Source of the DNA: Gammaproteobacteria bacterium
GTDB lineage: Bacteria > Pseudomonadota > Gammaproteobacteria > SZUA-140
NCBI GenBank assembly: GCA_003230195.1
Contig: QIHH01000060.1
Coordinates: 1 to 5,689 of the forward strand
DNA length: 5,689 nucleotides
Direction of reading: 5' to 3'
The notes beneath the pieces are model-generated. The model had not been told where the DNA came from, searched no databases, and was given only the letters and a program-made list of their open reading frames with translations. Positions 1-4,923 of the stretch are shown in pieces. The translations under genes and the position numbers were made by a program. Numbering within the stretch: position 1 is the first letter of the stretch; the number at the start of each line of letters is the position of its first letter.

Positions 1-325
1 CCGCCTGTTCATTTTTCATTGAACCAAAGATGTGTTCTACGCGGGCGCGCACGGTTGACTTCTTACGATTGGCTGATTTATCTCGTTCATTGATAGCATG
101 ATTGCGGTTGCCTTTTTTGTGTACCCGGGCTTCGACAAAGCTGGCATCAATAATCTGTCCTTTTTATGCTTTGAAGCCTTTTTCATCAAGTTGGTAGTCA
201 AAACCTTAGAAGAGGGCTTGCGTTAATGATTTCTTGGTCAGTTGCTCTCGGAAGAGCCAGATCGTTTTGGCATCGGGTATCTTGCCCTCGGGGCTAAGCC
301 CCAAGACACGACAGAAGCTATACCT
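1..325 (-). pseudogene. IS5-family transposase remnant, internally deleted, with two in-frame stops; runs off the left edge
   Basis: Read on the minus strand from about 325 down to 1, one frame gives a recognisable IS5-family DDE transposase. It starts at YSFCRVLGLSPEGKIPDAKTIW, written in pieces: RYSFCRVLGL, then KIPDAKTIWLFREQL, then FDYQLDEKGFKA, then GQIIDASFVEA, then RARVEHIFG. The frame is interrupted by TAA at 206-208 (after TQALF) and TAA at 164-166 (after GFKA); both look like single-base changes from a sense codon. The first catalytic Asp (in IIDAS, codon 146-148) and the terminal Glu (in RVEHIFG, codon 35-37) remain. They are only about 37 residues apart, whereas intact IS5 transposases have well over 100 residues between them. 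The block with the middle Asp (DAGY/DSAY-type) is gone, with the join at about 122-130, where SFVEA runs into RVHKKGNRN. The N-terminal part of the protein is also missing. The copy cannot encode an active enzyme. Family assignment is firm; the exact 5' limit is approximate. Confidence 0.88.
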
Positions 326-363
326 GTATTGATGACAAAACCAAGGTTAACAATATCTCTCTT

Positions 364-531
364 GGCCAGTGCATCCTCCAATCGGCACCGAAAATAGCCT
401 ATCACCAAATGCGTGGTGTGGTTGCCATTATAGAGCAATATACCTAGTTTAAACCTATCGCCAGCGATGTTTTGAAAATGCTTCAGCCTGGAAAAATCTT
501 TGGTGCTCAAGGTGGCTGCAGTTTTTACTTC
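364..531 (-). pseudogene. C-terminal fragment of an AAA ATPase with DUF4143 domain
   Basis: On the minus strand, from the GAA codon at 529-531, the frame reads EVKTAATLSTKDFSRLKHF, then AGDRFKLGILLYNG, then FRCRLEDAL. This matches the extreme C-terminus of AAA ATPases that carry DUF4143, which typically end EVKAAATVxxxDFxGLKxL..GDRFxxGIVLYxG...fAvPlsaLW. These are mostly uncharacterised accessory ATPases of about 380-400 residues; only about 55 residues survive here. The ATPase core (Walker A and B) is absent. The fragment begins exactly at the IS66-type terminus at 532, so its upstream part was cut off by that insertion. Downstream, after EDAL (about 364-366), similarity stops and the frame runs on without meaning into the IS5 remnant. 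The 102-codon reading frame covering this region has only a TTG start lying inside the IS66 end, so it is not a real gene. Confidence 0.72.
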
Positions 532-541
532 GTAAGCGCAA
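532..541. repeat. IS66-type terminal inverted repeat (right end), with candidate partner at 731-740
   Basis: GTAAGCGCAA starts at 532, immediately next to the interrupted DUF4143 sequence. The complement of 731-740, ATGAGCGCAA, shares the run AGCGCAA and 8 of 10 bases. The right end is well supported by the IS66 terminus consensus and by the sharp change of homology. The partner repeat is only a candidate. Confidence 0.6.
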
Positions 542-562
542 AACAAACCACAGGGCTGCGCC

Positions 563-715
563 TTAATACTTCAGCTGATCTTGGTGAATAACACCCGGCA
601 AGAGTGCCTCGATAACTTCTACCATTTCTGCTTTTTGCCATTCGGTGAGCAGGTGCCTGAGGTAAGTATGCGGCTCTAGTCGGTTTGCTAGACTAGTGCA
701 GATTTGTGCGGTGCC
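563..715 (-). pseudogene. C-terminus of IS66-family transposase (TnpC)
   Basis: The minus-strand frame ending at TAA 563-565 reads ANRLEPHTYLRHLLTEW followed by VEVIEALLPG. This is the conserved tail of IS66 TnpC, usually ANGLEPYAYLRHVLERLPxAxTVEDIEALLPW. About 50 codons remain. An in-frame TAA lies directly upstream at 716-718, and the catalytic DDE core, the zinc-finger region and the accessory genes tnpA and tnpB are all missing. It is a dead fragment. The Leu-Glu-Pro-His plus Tyr-Leu-Arg block and the Ile-Glu-Ala-Leu-Leu-Pro block make the family call secure. Confidence 0.82.
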
Positions 716-789
716 TTATTTTCGGAATAGTTGCGCTCATTATATTGCTAAGGAGGTGTTAAAGGTACCCGGTATTATTAATATGGGCG

Positions 790-1599
790 CTATTGCGGCT
801 GTGGTTTGTAGTTCTGGCGCATACGCATCTCTGCAAAGCCGTGTTTAATGATATTTTTGTATGCATGCTGCGGATCACCTTCAACTGCTTCACCCGTTTC
901 GGTGACAATATGTTTACAGCCTAACGATTTGGCGTGTTCAATACGTGTTGCCATGATGGCTGCCTGGCTGCCTTTGCAGCGATACTTTGGCGTGGTTGCG
1001 CCCCAGTCGAGCCATGCGATGTCATCTTGCACAAACATTGCGCCAGCACCGGCCATGGTGTCACCATCAAAACTGGCAAACAGGTGCCAGCGAGGGTCAT
1101 TGGCGAGTGCCGCAATCATTGGAATTGCGGCTTCACTGATGTCGAATGCCCGGCATACAATGCGGGCGAACTCATTTGCGTGATCATGGCCGATTTTTTC
1201 AATACGTAGTTCACTGCTGGGTGCCGGTGGTGGTACGCTGACATCGCGGATAAATCGCATCCAGCCTCGGGTTTCAATCAGCCCAGCATTGATAAGCTGT
1301 TGTTTGCTTGCCTGTGGCTGGTCTTCAATGTAGAGGTGAAGAAAGTAGTTTTTGATGCCAAGTGCAGTGTAGGTTGCGGCGATCTTTTGAATGGTACTAG
1401 GCTTGATCTCTTTGTTACCGCAGAGACCATGCACGCGGTTAAGCATGATGTTTGGATCTGCTCTGGCGGTGAGCAGCAGTGCGTCATCAATGTTTACTAG
1501 GTGAAATCCGAGCACCTTTTTAGTTGCAGCAGGGCAGTTAGTGTAAAGGCTCGTTAAAACTTCATGTTCGATTGCCTCAGTGCGTTGTTCCAGTTCCAT
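790..1599 (-). CDS. GNAT-family N-acetyltransferase, 269 aa
   Basis: A probable acetyl-CoA-dependent acyltransferase, cytoplasmic, substrate unknown. The C-terminal half (about residues 131-264) is a standard GNAT domain. It has a beta-strand pair around WHLFASFDGDTMAGAGAMFV (167-190), motif A with the CoA-pyrophosphate loop YRCKGSQAA (206-214; pattern R-x-x-G-x-Q/A), and the final motif HAYKNIIKHGF (246-255), which is typical of the last helix and strand. The N-terminal 120 residues look like a diverged GNAT-like half (LxxAGLIETRGWMRFIRD, about 102-119, resembles a GNAT end strand). The protein may therefore be a two-lobed GNAT with only the second lobe catalytic; this is inference. The ATG at 1597-1599 has AGGGA (complement of 1609-1613) nine bases upstream. 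Only 24 bp separate it from the ychJ stop, so the two are probably co-transcribed. No intrinsic terminator is visible after its TAG; the IS66 remnant follows. Confidence 0.85.
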   Translation of the reverse strand: MELEQRTEAIEHEVLTSLYTNCPAATKKVLGFHLVNIDDALLLTARADPNIMLNRVHGLCGNKEIKPSTIQKIAATYTALGIKNYFLHLYIEDQPQASKQQLINAGLIETRGWMRFIRDVSVPPPAPSSELRIEKIGHDHANEFARIVCRAFDISEAAIPMIAALANDPRWHLFASFDGDTMAGAGAMFVQDDIAWLDWGATTPKYRCKGSQAAIMATRIEHAKSLGCKHIVTETGEAVEGDPQHAYKNIIKHGFAEMRMRQNYKPQPQ

Positions 1600-1623
1600 T
1601 CTTGTTATTCCCTATCTCATGCT

Positions 1624-2088
1624 TTATTTGCCGCAACAGCGTTTATATTTTTTACCGCTACCACAAGGGCAGGGGCCATTTTGAGTTGGCTGTGAAAGTG
1701 TACCATCGACATAGAACCAGCGCTCATCTTCTTTAACAAAGGAACTGACTTCGTGAATGATCTCAGTGATTCCTGCGGTCTGGTAGCGAGCAATGAACTC
1801 AACAGTTCCGTTGCTATCAGCTTCGTCGCCCGCCCTGATATTGCAGATTTTGAGGCCCAGCCAACTGGATTGTGATGCTTGATTAAGGTCAAGCCGGGTG
1901 GGGCGCGTGGTGGAGTGCCATGTTCTGGATAGATAGTGTCTGTGGTTGAGCGTGTAAGCACTATAACGGGAGCGCATTAGCTTTTCGGCAGTAGGCGCGA
2001 TGACCTCATCTTCAATGTATTGACCGCAGCAGTCCATGAATGAGTTACCACTACCGCAAGGGCACTTATTGAGGGTTGTGTTTAGCAT
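1624..2088 (-). CDS. ychJ: YchJ-family protein with N- and C-terminal SEC-C zinc motifs, 154 aa
   Basis: Member of the YchJ (UPF0225) family, whose biochemical role is not established; cytoplasmic by absence of a signal or membrane segment. From the start chosen here there is an N-terminal SEC-C-like motif CPCGSGNSFMDCC (residues 9-21). The family block LMRSRYSAY follows, then a middle NTF2-like region ending in RWFYVDG, then a C-terminal SEC-C motif CPCGSGKKYKRCC (140-152). The two Cys clusters probably each bind zinc, as known for SEC-C domains of SecA and relatives. An ATG 20 codons upstream (2146-2148) is also in frame. I prefer the ATG at 2086-2088 because it gives the family length (E. 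coli YchJ is about 152 aa), puts the Cys motif near the N-terminus, and lies downstream of a good promoter at 2130-2158 that the longer start would overlap. No strong ribosome binding site precedes either ATG. First gene of the operon with the GNAT gene. Confidence 0.88.
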   Translation of the reverse strand: MLNTTLNKCPCGSGNSFMDCCGQYIEDEVIAPTAEKLMRSRYSAYTLNHRHYLSRTWHSTTRPTRLDLNQASQSSWLGLKICNIRAGDEADSNGTVEFIARYQTAGITEIIHEVSSFVKEDERWFYVDGTLSQPTQNGPCPCGSGKKYKRCCGK

Positions 2089-2129
2089 GGTGTCATATCG
2101 CGTAACGGGAATTGGGGTAAAGATAGTGG

Positions 2130-2158
2130 ATAGTACATATTGAGCCATTCGGTATCAA
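2130..2158 (-). promoter_or_regulatory. Sigma-70-type promoter for ychJ-GNAT operon
   Basis: On the minus strand TTGATA (complement of 2153-2158) is followed after exactly 17 bases by TACTAT (complement of 2130-2135). That gives 5 of 6 matches to TTGACA and 5 of 6 to TATAAT. Transcription would start near 2123, leaving a leader of about 35 bases before the ATG at 2088. Confidence 0.55.
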
Positions 2159-2222
2159 TTTTCTACGAGGCTGATGTCAGGATAGCCACTCCTCTAGTAT
2201 GTCCACTCAGGCTGTCTCGCCG

Positions 2223-2231
2223 TGCTAAAAT
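2223..2231 (+). promoter_or_regulatory. Extended -10 promoter candidate directly upstream of yheS
   Basis: TGCTAAAAT at 2223-2231 fits the extended -10 pattern TGnTATAAT with one mismatch. No good -35 hexamer lies 16-18 bases upstream. A start 6-8 bases downstream would fall at 2237-2239, on the yheS ATG itself, which implies a leaderless or nearly leaderless transcript. A weaker alternative -10 (TAGTAT, 2195-2200) could give a conventional leader. Confidence 0.35.
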
Positions 2232-2238
2232 CCGGCCC

Positions 2239-4143
2239 ATGATAAATTTTACCAACGTTGCGTTGCGTCGCGGCGGCAAGACACTCTTTGAAAAGGTCAC
2301 TTTTACTATTCATCAGGGGCAGCGTGTTGGTGTGACTGGTGTGAATGGCTGCGGTAAGTCGAGCCTGTTTGCGATGGTGCGTGATCAGCTGCACAGCGAT
2401 GTGGGTGAACTGACATTGGCTCCTAATCAGGTGATTGCACATGTGGCGCAGGAGATACCCGCGCTGGAGCGTTCGGCAATCGACTATGCGATCGATGGTG
2501 ATGTTGAGCTGCGCAGCATTGAAGCCGAGCTGGCTGAAGCAGAGGCGGCGGATGATGGTAATCGTCAGGCACAGTTGCATGCCAAACTCGAAACGGTGGA
2601 TGGTTACACCTGTCGTAGCCGTGCCGCACGCTTGCTGCACGGTTTGGGTTTTACGACGGTGCAGGAGGCCTTGTCAGTTATGAGCTTTTCAGGTGGCTGG
2701 CGTATGCGTCTTAATTTGGCACAGGCATTGATGTGCCGCTCCGATATTCTCCTGCTGGATGAGCCGACTAATCACCTAGATCTGGATGCGGTGATGTGGT
2801 TGCAGGCGTGGTTGAGTCAATACCAAGGGACACTGTTGTTGATCTCGCATGATCGCGATTTTCTCGATGATGTGAGCACTCATATCGCCCATGTTGAACA
2901 GGGTGGAATTGAGCTTTATACCGGTAATTACAGTGCATTTGAGAAACGTCGTGCCGAGCGTCTGGCGCAGCAGCAGTCGGCCTATATCAAACAGCAGGAA
3001 GAGATCGCCCATATCCATAGCTTTGTGACGCGCTTTAAGGCGAAGGCGAGTAAGGCGAAGCAGGCACAGAGCCGCCTCAAGACGTTGGAGCGGATGGAGA
3101 TGATCAGTGCTGCGCATATCGACTCTCCATTTAATTTCTCATTTCTTGAACCAAAGAAATTGCCGCATATGTTATTTCAGATGCGCGATGCTGAGATTGG
3201 CTATGGCGGTAAAATAATTCTGACGAATGTGAAACTTGAATTGGCAAGTGGTGACCGAGTGGGGCTGCTAGGTGCCAATGGCGCAGGCAAATCAACGTTA
3301 ATTAAAGTGCTGGCGAACACGCTTAAACCTGTTAGTGGTGATTTCACCAAGGCACAGGATTTGCGTATTGGTTATTTTGCGCAGCATCAGCTGGAGCAGT
3401 TACATCTCGATGAAAGCCCACTGGAGCATCTGCTGCGCCTTGACCCAGGTGCACGTGAACAGGAACTGCGCGATTTTCTAGGTGGTTTTGCCTTTCATGG
3501 CGAGAAGGTAAGCGACCCGGTAAAACCCTTTTCGGGGGGTGAAAAGGCACGCTTAGTGTTAGCGATGCTGGTTTATCAACGCCCAAACTTGTTGCTACTT
3601 GATGAGCCGACTAACCATTTAGATCTGGAGATGCGCCATGCGTTGAGTGTTGCGCTACAGGGATTTGAGGGCGCGTTGGTAATGATCTCGCATGATCGTC
3701 ATATGTTGCGCAGTGTGACGGACCGCTGGCTGTGGGTCGATGGTGGTTGTGTGACGCCATTTGATGGTGATCTGGAAGGCTATCGTCAACAGATGATTGC
3801 GCGGCGAGAGGCGGATGAACCGGCTGTTGCGTTGCTGACGACTGGCGGCGAGGCGGGTGTGAATAGTCAGGCAACACGCAAAGCGCGCCGCCAGCAGGAT
3901 GCTGAACAGCGTCGTGCCTTGAAGCCGCTGCAAAATCGCCTGAAAAAAATGGAGCAGCAGATGGATAAGCTGAATAACCAAAAAGAAGCGATTGAGGCGC
4001 AGCTAGCGGGCAGTGAGATTTATGATGATGCCGACGGTCTGAAAGTGGTACTGGCAAATCAGGTGGCGGTGAGTGATGAACTGGATGAGGTTGAATCAGA
4101 GTGGATGGATGTTTCTGAGCAGCTTGAGGCACTAAGTTCCTGA
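2239..4143 (+). CDS. yheS: ABC-F family ATPase YheS, 634 aa
   Basis: A soluble tandem-ABC ATPase of the ABC-F class. Members bind the ribosome E-site region and act in translation; they are not transporters, and no membrane segment is present here. Domain 1 has Walker A GVNGCGKSS (34-42), signature FSGGWRMRLNLAQAL (150-164), Walker B with DEPTNHLDLD (174-183) and the H-loop SHDRDF (203-208). The linker at about 235-310 is rich in Lys, Arg and Gln (RFKAKASKAKQAQSR, 265-279), as expected for the ribosome-contacting P-site tRNA interaction motif. Domain 2 has Walker A GANGAGKST (345-353), signature FSGGEKARL (431-439), a second DEPTNHLDLE (455-464) and SHDRHM (484-489). The C-terminal tail (about 545-634) is a charged coiled coil. 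All ATPase residues look intact. It is collinear with E. coli YheS and of near-equal length (637 aa). The start is ATG 2239 (MINFTNV); an upstream TTG at 2140 would add 33 unconserved residues. No clear Shine-Dalgarno precedes the ATG. Divergent from ychJ. Confidence 0.95.
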   Translation: MINFTNVALRRGGKTLFEKVTFTIHQGQRVGVTGVNGCGKSSLFAMVRDQLHSDVGELTLAPNQVIAHVAQEIPALERSAIDYAIDGDVELRSIEAELAEAEAADDGNRQAQLHAKLETVDGYTCRSRAARLLHGLGFTTVQEALSVMSFSGGWRMRLNLAQALMCRSDILLLDEPTNHLDLDAVMWLQAWLSQYQGTLLLISHDRDFLDDVSTHIAHVEQGGIELYTGNYSAFEKRRAERLAQQQSAYIKQQEEIAHIHSFVTRFKAKASKAKQAQSRLKTLERMEMISAAHIDSPFNFSFLEPKKLPHMLFQMRDAEIGYGGKIILTNVKLELASGDRVGLLGANGAGKSTLIKVLANTLKPVSGDFTKAQDLRIGYFAQHQLEQLHLDESPLEHLLRLDPGAREQELRDFLGGFAFHGEKVSDPVKPFSGGEKARLVLAMLVYQRPNLLLLDEPTNHLDLEMRHALSVALQGFEGALVMISHDRHMLRSVTDRWLWVDGGCVTPFDGDLEGYRQQMIARREADEPAVALLTTGGEAGVNSQATRKARRQQDAEQRRALKPLQNRLKKMEQQMDKLNNQKEAIEAQLAGSEIYDDADGLKVVLANQVAVSDELDEVESEWMDVSEQLEALSS

Positions 4144-4157
4144 TCTGGTTAGCGTCT

Positions 4158-4182
4158 GATGGTCGGGATGGAAAGACCCATC
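4158..4182 (+). terminator. Weak hairpin after yheS, without a T-tract
   Basis: GATGGTC (4158-4164) can pair with GACCCATC (4175-4182), with one bulged C and a ten-base loop, 15 bases after the yheS stop. No run of T follows, so it is a poor intrinsic terminator. It could be a 3'-end stabilising stem, or chance. Confidence 0.3.
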
Positions 4183-4183
4183 A

Positions 4184-4205
4184 AACGGCCGTTATTTGCT
4201 AGAAT
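4184..4205 (+). promoter_or_regulatory. Extended -10 promoter with adjoining perfect palindrome, upstream of the two-helix membrane protein gene
   Basis: TGCTAGAAT at 4197-4205 matches the extended -10 pattern with a single mismatch in the hexamer (TAGAAT for TATAAT). No convincing -35 is present. The perfect ten-base palindrome AACGGCCGTT (4184-4193) sits in the spacer just upstream, where a repressor or activator could bind. The predicted start near 4212 gives a leader of about 40 bases to the ATG at 4252. Confidence 0.45.
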
Positions 4206-4251
4206 GTGGCAAATTCTAATTATTAGCATTACTTTGGGGCACGCTTAAACC

Positions 4252-4590
4252 ATGTCTGAGCAGGTTAATCTTGAGGCGATCACCTCACTTAAAGAGAAGT
4301 ACGAGAATATTATGGTCACCATGGGTATTTCGCTAGGAATGGGGTTAATGCTCTCTTTTTTTATGTACGCACAATTTATCGATCGTATGCCACCGATTTT
4401 CATACAGGTGTGGCTGCTCGTTGTCGGCCTGATGATTGCGGCGCTGTGTTATATCAAGCGGCTTTCTTTTAAATGGTTAATGAAGCGTCATGGCAAGCGC
4501 GCTGAGTTTCAACCGCTGCTGGCGAGGATTGGCGCGACCGACATAGAAAAAGAGGCGAAGGTGCTGTTGGCTGAAAAGTTTCCGTCATAG
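4252..4590 (+). CDS. Small protein with two predicted membrane helices, 112 aa, function unknown
   Basis: I do not recognise this family. A short charged N-terminus (MSEQVNLEAITSLKEKYEN) is followed by two hydrophobic stretches, about residues 21-43 (containing Met- and Gly-rich MGISLGMGLMLSFF) and 49-68 (IFIQVWLLVVGLMIAALCYI). They are separated by a short loop, FIDRMPP. After the second helix comes a strongly basic segment (KRLSFKWLMKRHGKR, 69-83), then an amphipathic, probably helical tail ending VLLAEKFPS. By the positive-inside rule both ends should be cytoplasmic, giving a hairpin in the inner membrane. No Cys or His cluster, signal-peptidase site or catalytic motif is apparent. The ATG at 4252 is supported by the upstream promoter at 4197-4205, but the ribosome binding site is weak (GGGG about 12 bases upstream). 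Two consecutive stops (TAG TAG) end it. It lies between yheS and the ion channel gene, each on the same strand with its own promoter signal, so a functional link is not implied. Confidence 0.75.
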   Translation: MSEQVNLEAITSLKEKYENIMVTMGISLGMGLMLSFFMYAQFIDRMPPIFIQVWLLVVGLMIAALCYIKRLSFKWLMKRHGKRAEFQPLLARIGATDIEKEAKVLLAEKFPS

Positions 4591-4627
4591 TAGAGGGAGT
4601 GGCCCTTAATCGCGTTTGACAGGTTGT

Positions 4628-4643
4628 GCGCAATCCATTGCGC
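4628..4643. repeat. Perfect inverted repeat, 7-bp arms
   Basis: GCGCAAT (4628-4634) and ATTGCGC (4637-4643) are separated by only CC. As RNA the loop would be too tight unless the inner A-T pair opens; as DNA it is a near-palindrome that could be a protein-binding site. No T-tract follows on either strand. Confidence 0.4.
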
Positions 4644-4739
4644 GTCTGCTCCCCCCCGCAAAGTCTTGCTTGCTCCCTGTGTCTGCTTACATCCTGTAAT
4701 CAGAGTATTGCTTTTCTTGATATTGCGCCAGTTTTTTAC

Positions 4740-4757
4740 GAAACAGACGGCTGTTTC
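4740..4757. repeat. Perfect hairpin, 7-bp stem with 4-base loop
   Basis: GAAACAG (4740-4746), loop ACGG, CTGTTTC (4751-4757). A T-run (4732-4737) precedes it on the plus strand, and none follows on either strand, so it does not have the layout of an intrinsic terminator. Role unknown. Confidence 0.4.
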
Positions 4758-4851
4758 ATTGGTGATTACTATGCGCTTAGGCGAGCCATGCGGCGGTGAG
4801 GGTGATTAATTCTATGAGATAAGCGAACGTCATTGTTGAGTCGGATGATAA

Positions 4852-4879
4852 TTTAGAATGACTGAAAAACGTCTATAAT
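4852..4879 (+). promoter_or_regulatory. Sigma-70 promoter for the ion channel gene
   Basis: TTTAGA (4852-4857, 4 of 6 to TTGACA), a 16-base spacer and a perfect TATAAT (4874-4879). The start would be near 4886, leaving a leader of about 38 bases that contains the ribosome binding site AAAAGG (4909-4914), nine bases before the GTG at 4924. This makes the channel gene independently transcribed from the membrane protein gene upstream. Confidence 0.65.
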
Positions 4880-4923
4880 AACCGCCATCTGTGAATATTA
4901 TCGATTTGAAAAGGTAAAACAAC

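Larger units (their letters stand above)
532..740 (-). mobile_element. IS66-family insertion sequence remnant (right end, possibly a mini-element)
   Basis: The element ends at 532 with GTAAGCGCAA (532-541), the GTAA-type terminus characteristic of IS66-family elements. The last codons of an IS66 transposase follow at 563-715, in the orientation expected for a right end. About 31 bp lie between the transposase stop and the terminus. The left boundary is less certain. At 731-740 the plus strand reads TTGCGCTCAT, whose complement ATGAGCGCAA matches the right terminus at 8 of 10 positions. If that is the other inverted repeat, this is a 209-bp internally deleted copy; if not, the remnant simply ends near 716. 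The flanking octamers (524-531 and 741-748) agree at 5 of 8 positions, which does not establish a target duplication. It cannot transpose on its own. Confidence 0.7.
4591..4851. other. Non-coding stretch with short inverted repeats
   Basis: I see no gene between the small membrane protein and the channel promoter. The only open frame of note (61 codons from a TTG at 4624) lacks a ribosome binding site, is rich in Cys and Pro and resembles nothing I know. The stretch does contain two perfect inverted repeats, listed separately, a weak stem AGGG/CCCT at 4594-4606, and a run of seven C at 4651-4657. None of these stems is followed by a T-tract, so no intrinsic terminator can be called for the upstream gene. 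Confidence 0.6.

Noticed and set aside
238..546. 102-codon open frame on the minus strand as an intact gene
   Set aside because: Its TTG start lies in the IS66 end, and the frame passes from DUF4143 residues into out-of-frame IS5 sequence. It is a chance fusion of remnants.
750..843. AAGGAGGT-like sequence followed by a 20-codon plus-strand frame from ATG 783
   Set aside because: The spacing to the ATG is about 25 bases, too long for a Shine-Dalgarno, and the frame lies mostly inside the 3' end of the GNAT gene on the other strand.
848..1500. Plus-strand and other-frame open frames across the GNAT gene
   Set aside because: They are shadows of the GNAT coding sequence, with no family resemblance and no start signals.
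2089..2148. Longer ychJ start at ATG 2146-2148
   Set aside because: It adds 20 residues not expected in the family and would overlap the -10 of the best promoter.
2140..2238. N-terminal extension of yheS from a TTG at 2140
   Set aside because: No ribosome binding site, residues unlike the family, and overlap with the ychJ promoter. Homology begins at MINFTNV (2239).
2194..4132. Minus-strand open frames opposite yheS (for example 3611-4132 and 2194-2640)
   Set aside because: They are antisense shadows of a well-conserved ABC-F gene, with low-complexity His/Pro/Ser-rich translations.
4624..4809. 61-codon plus-strand frame
   Set aside because: TTG start, no ribosome binding site, odd composition (many Cys and Pro), and inverted repeats within it.
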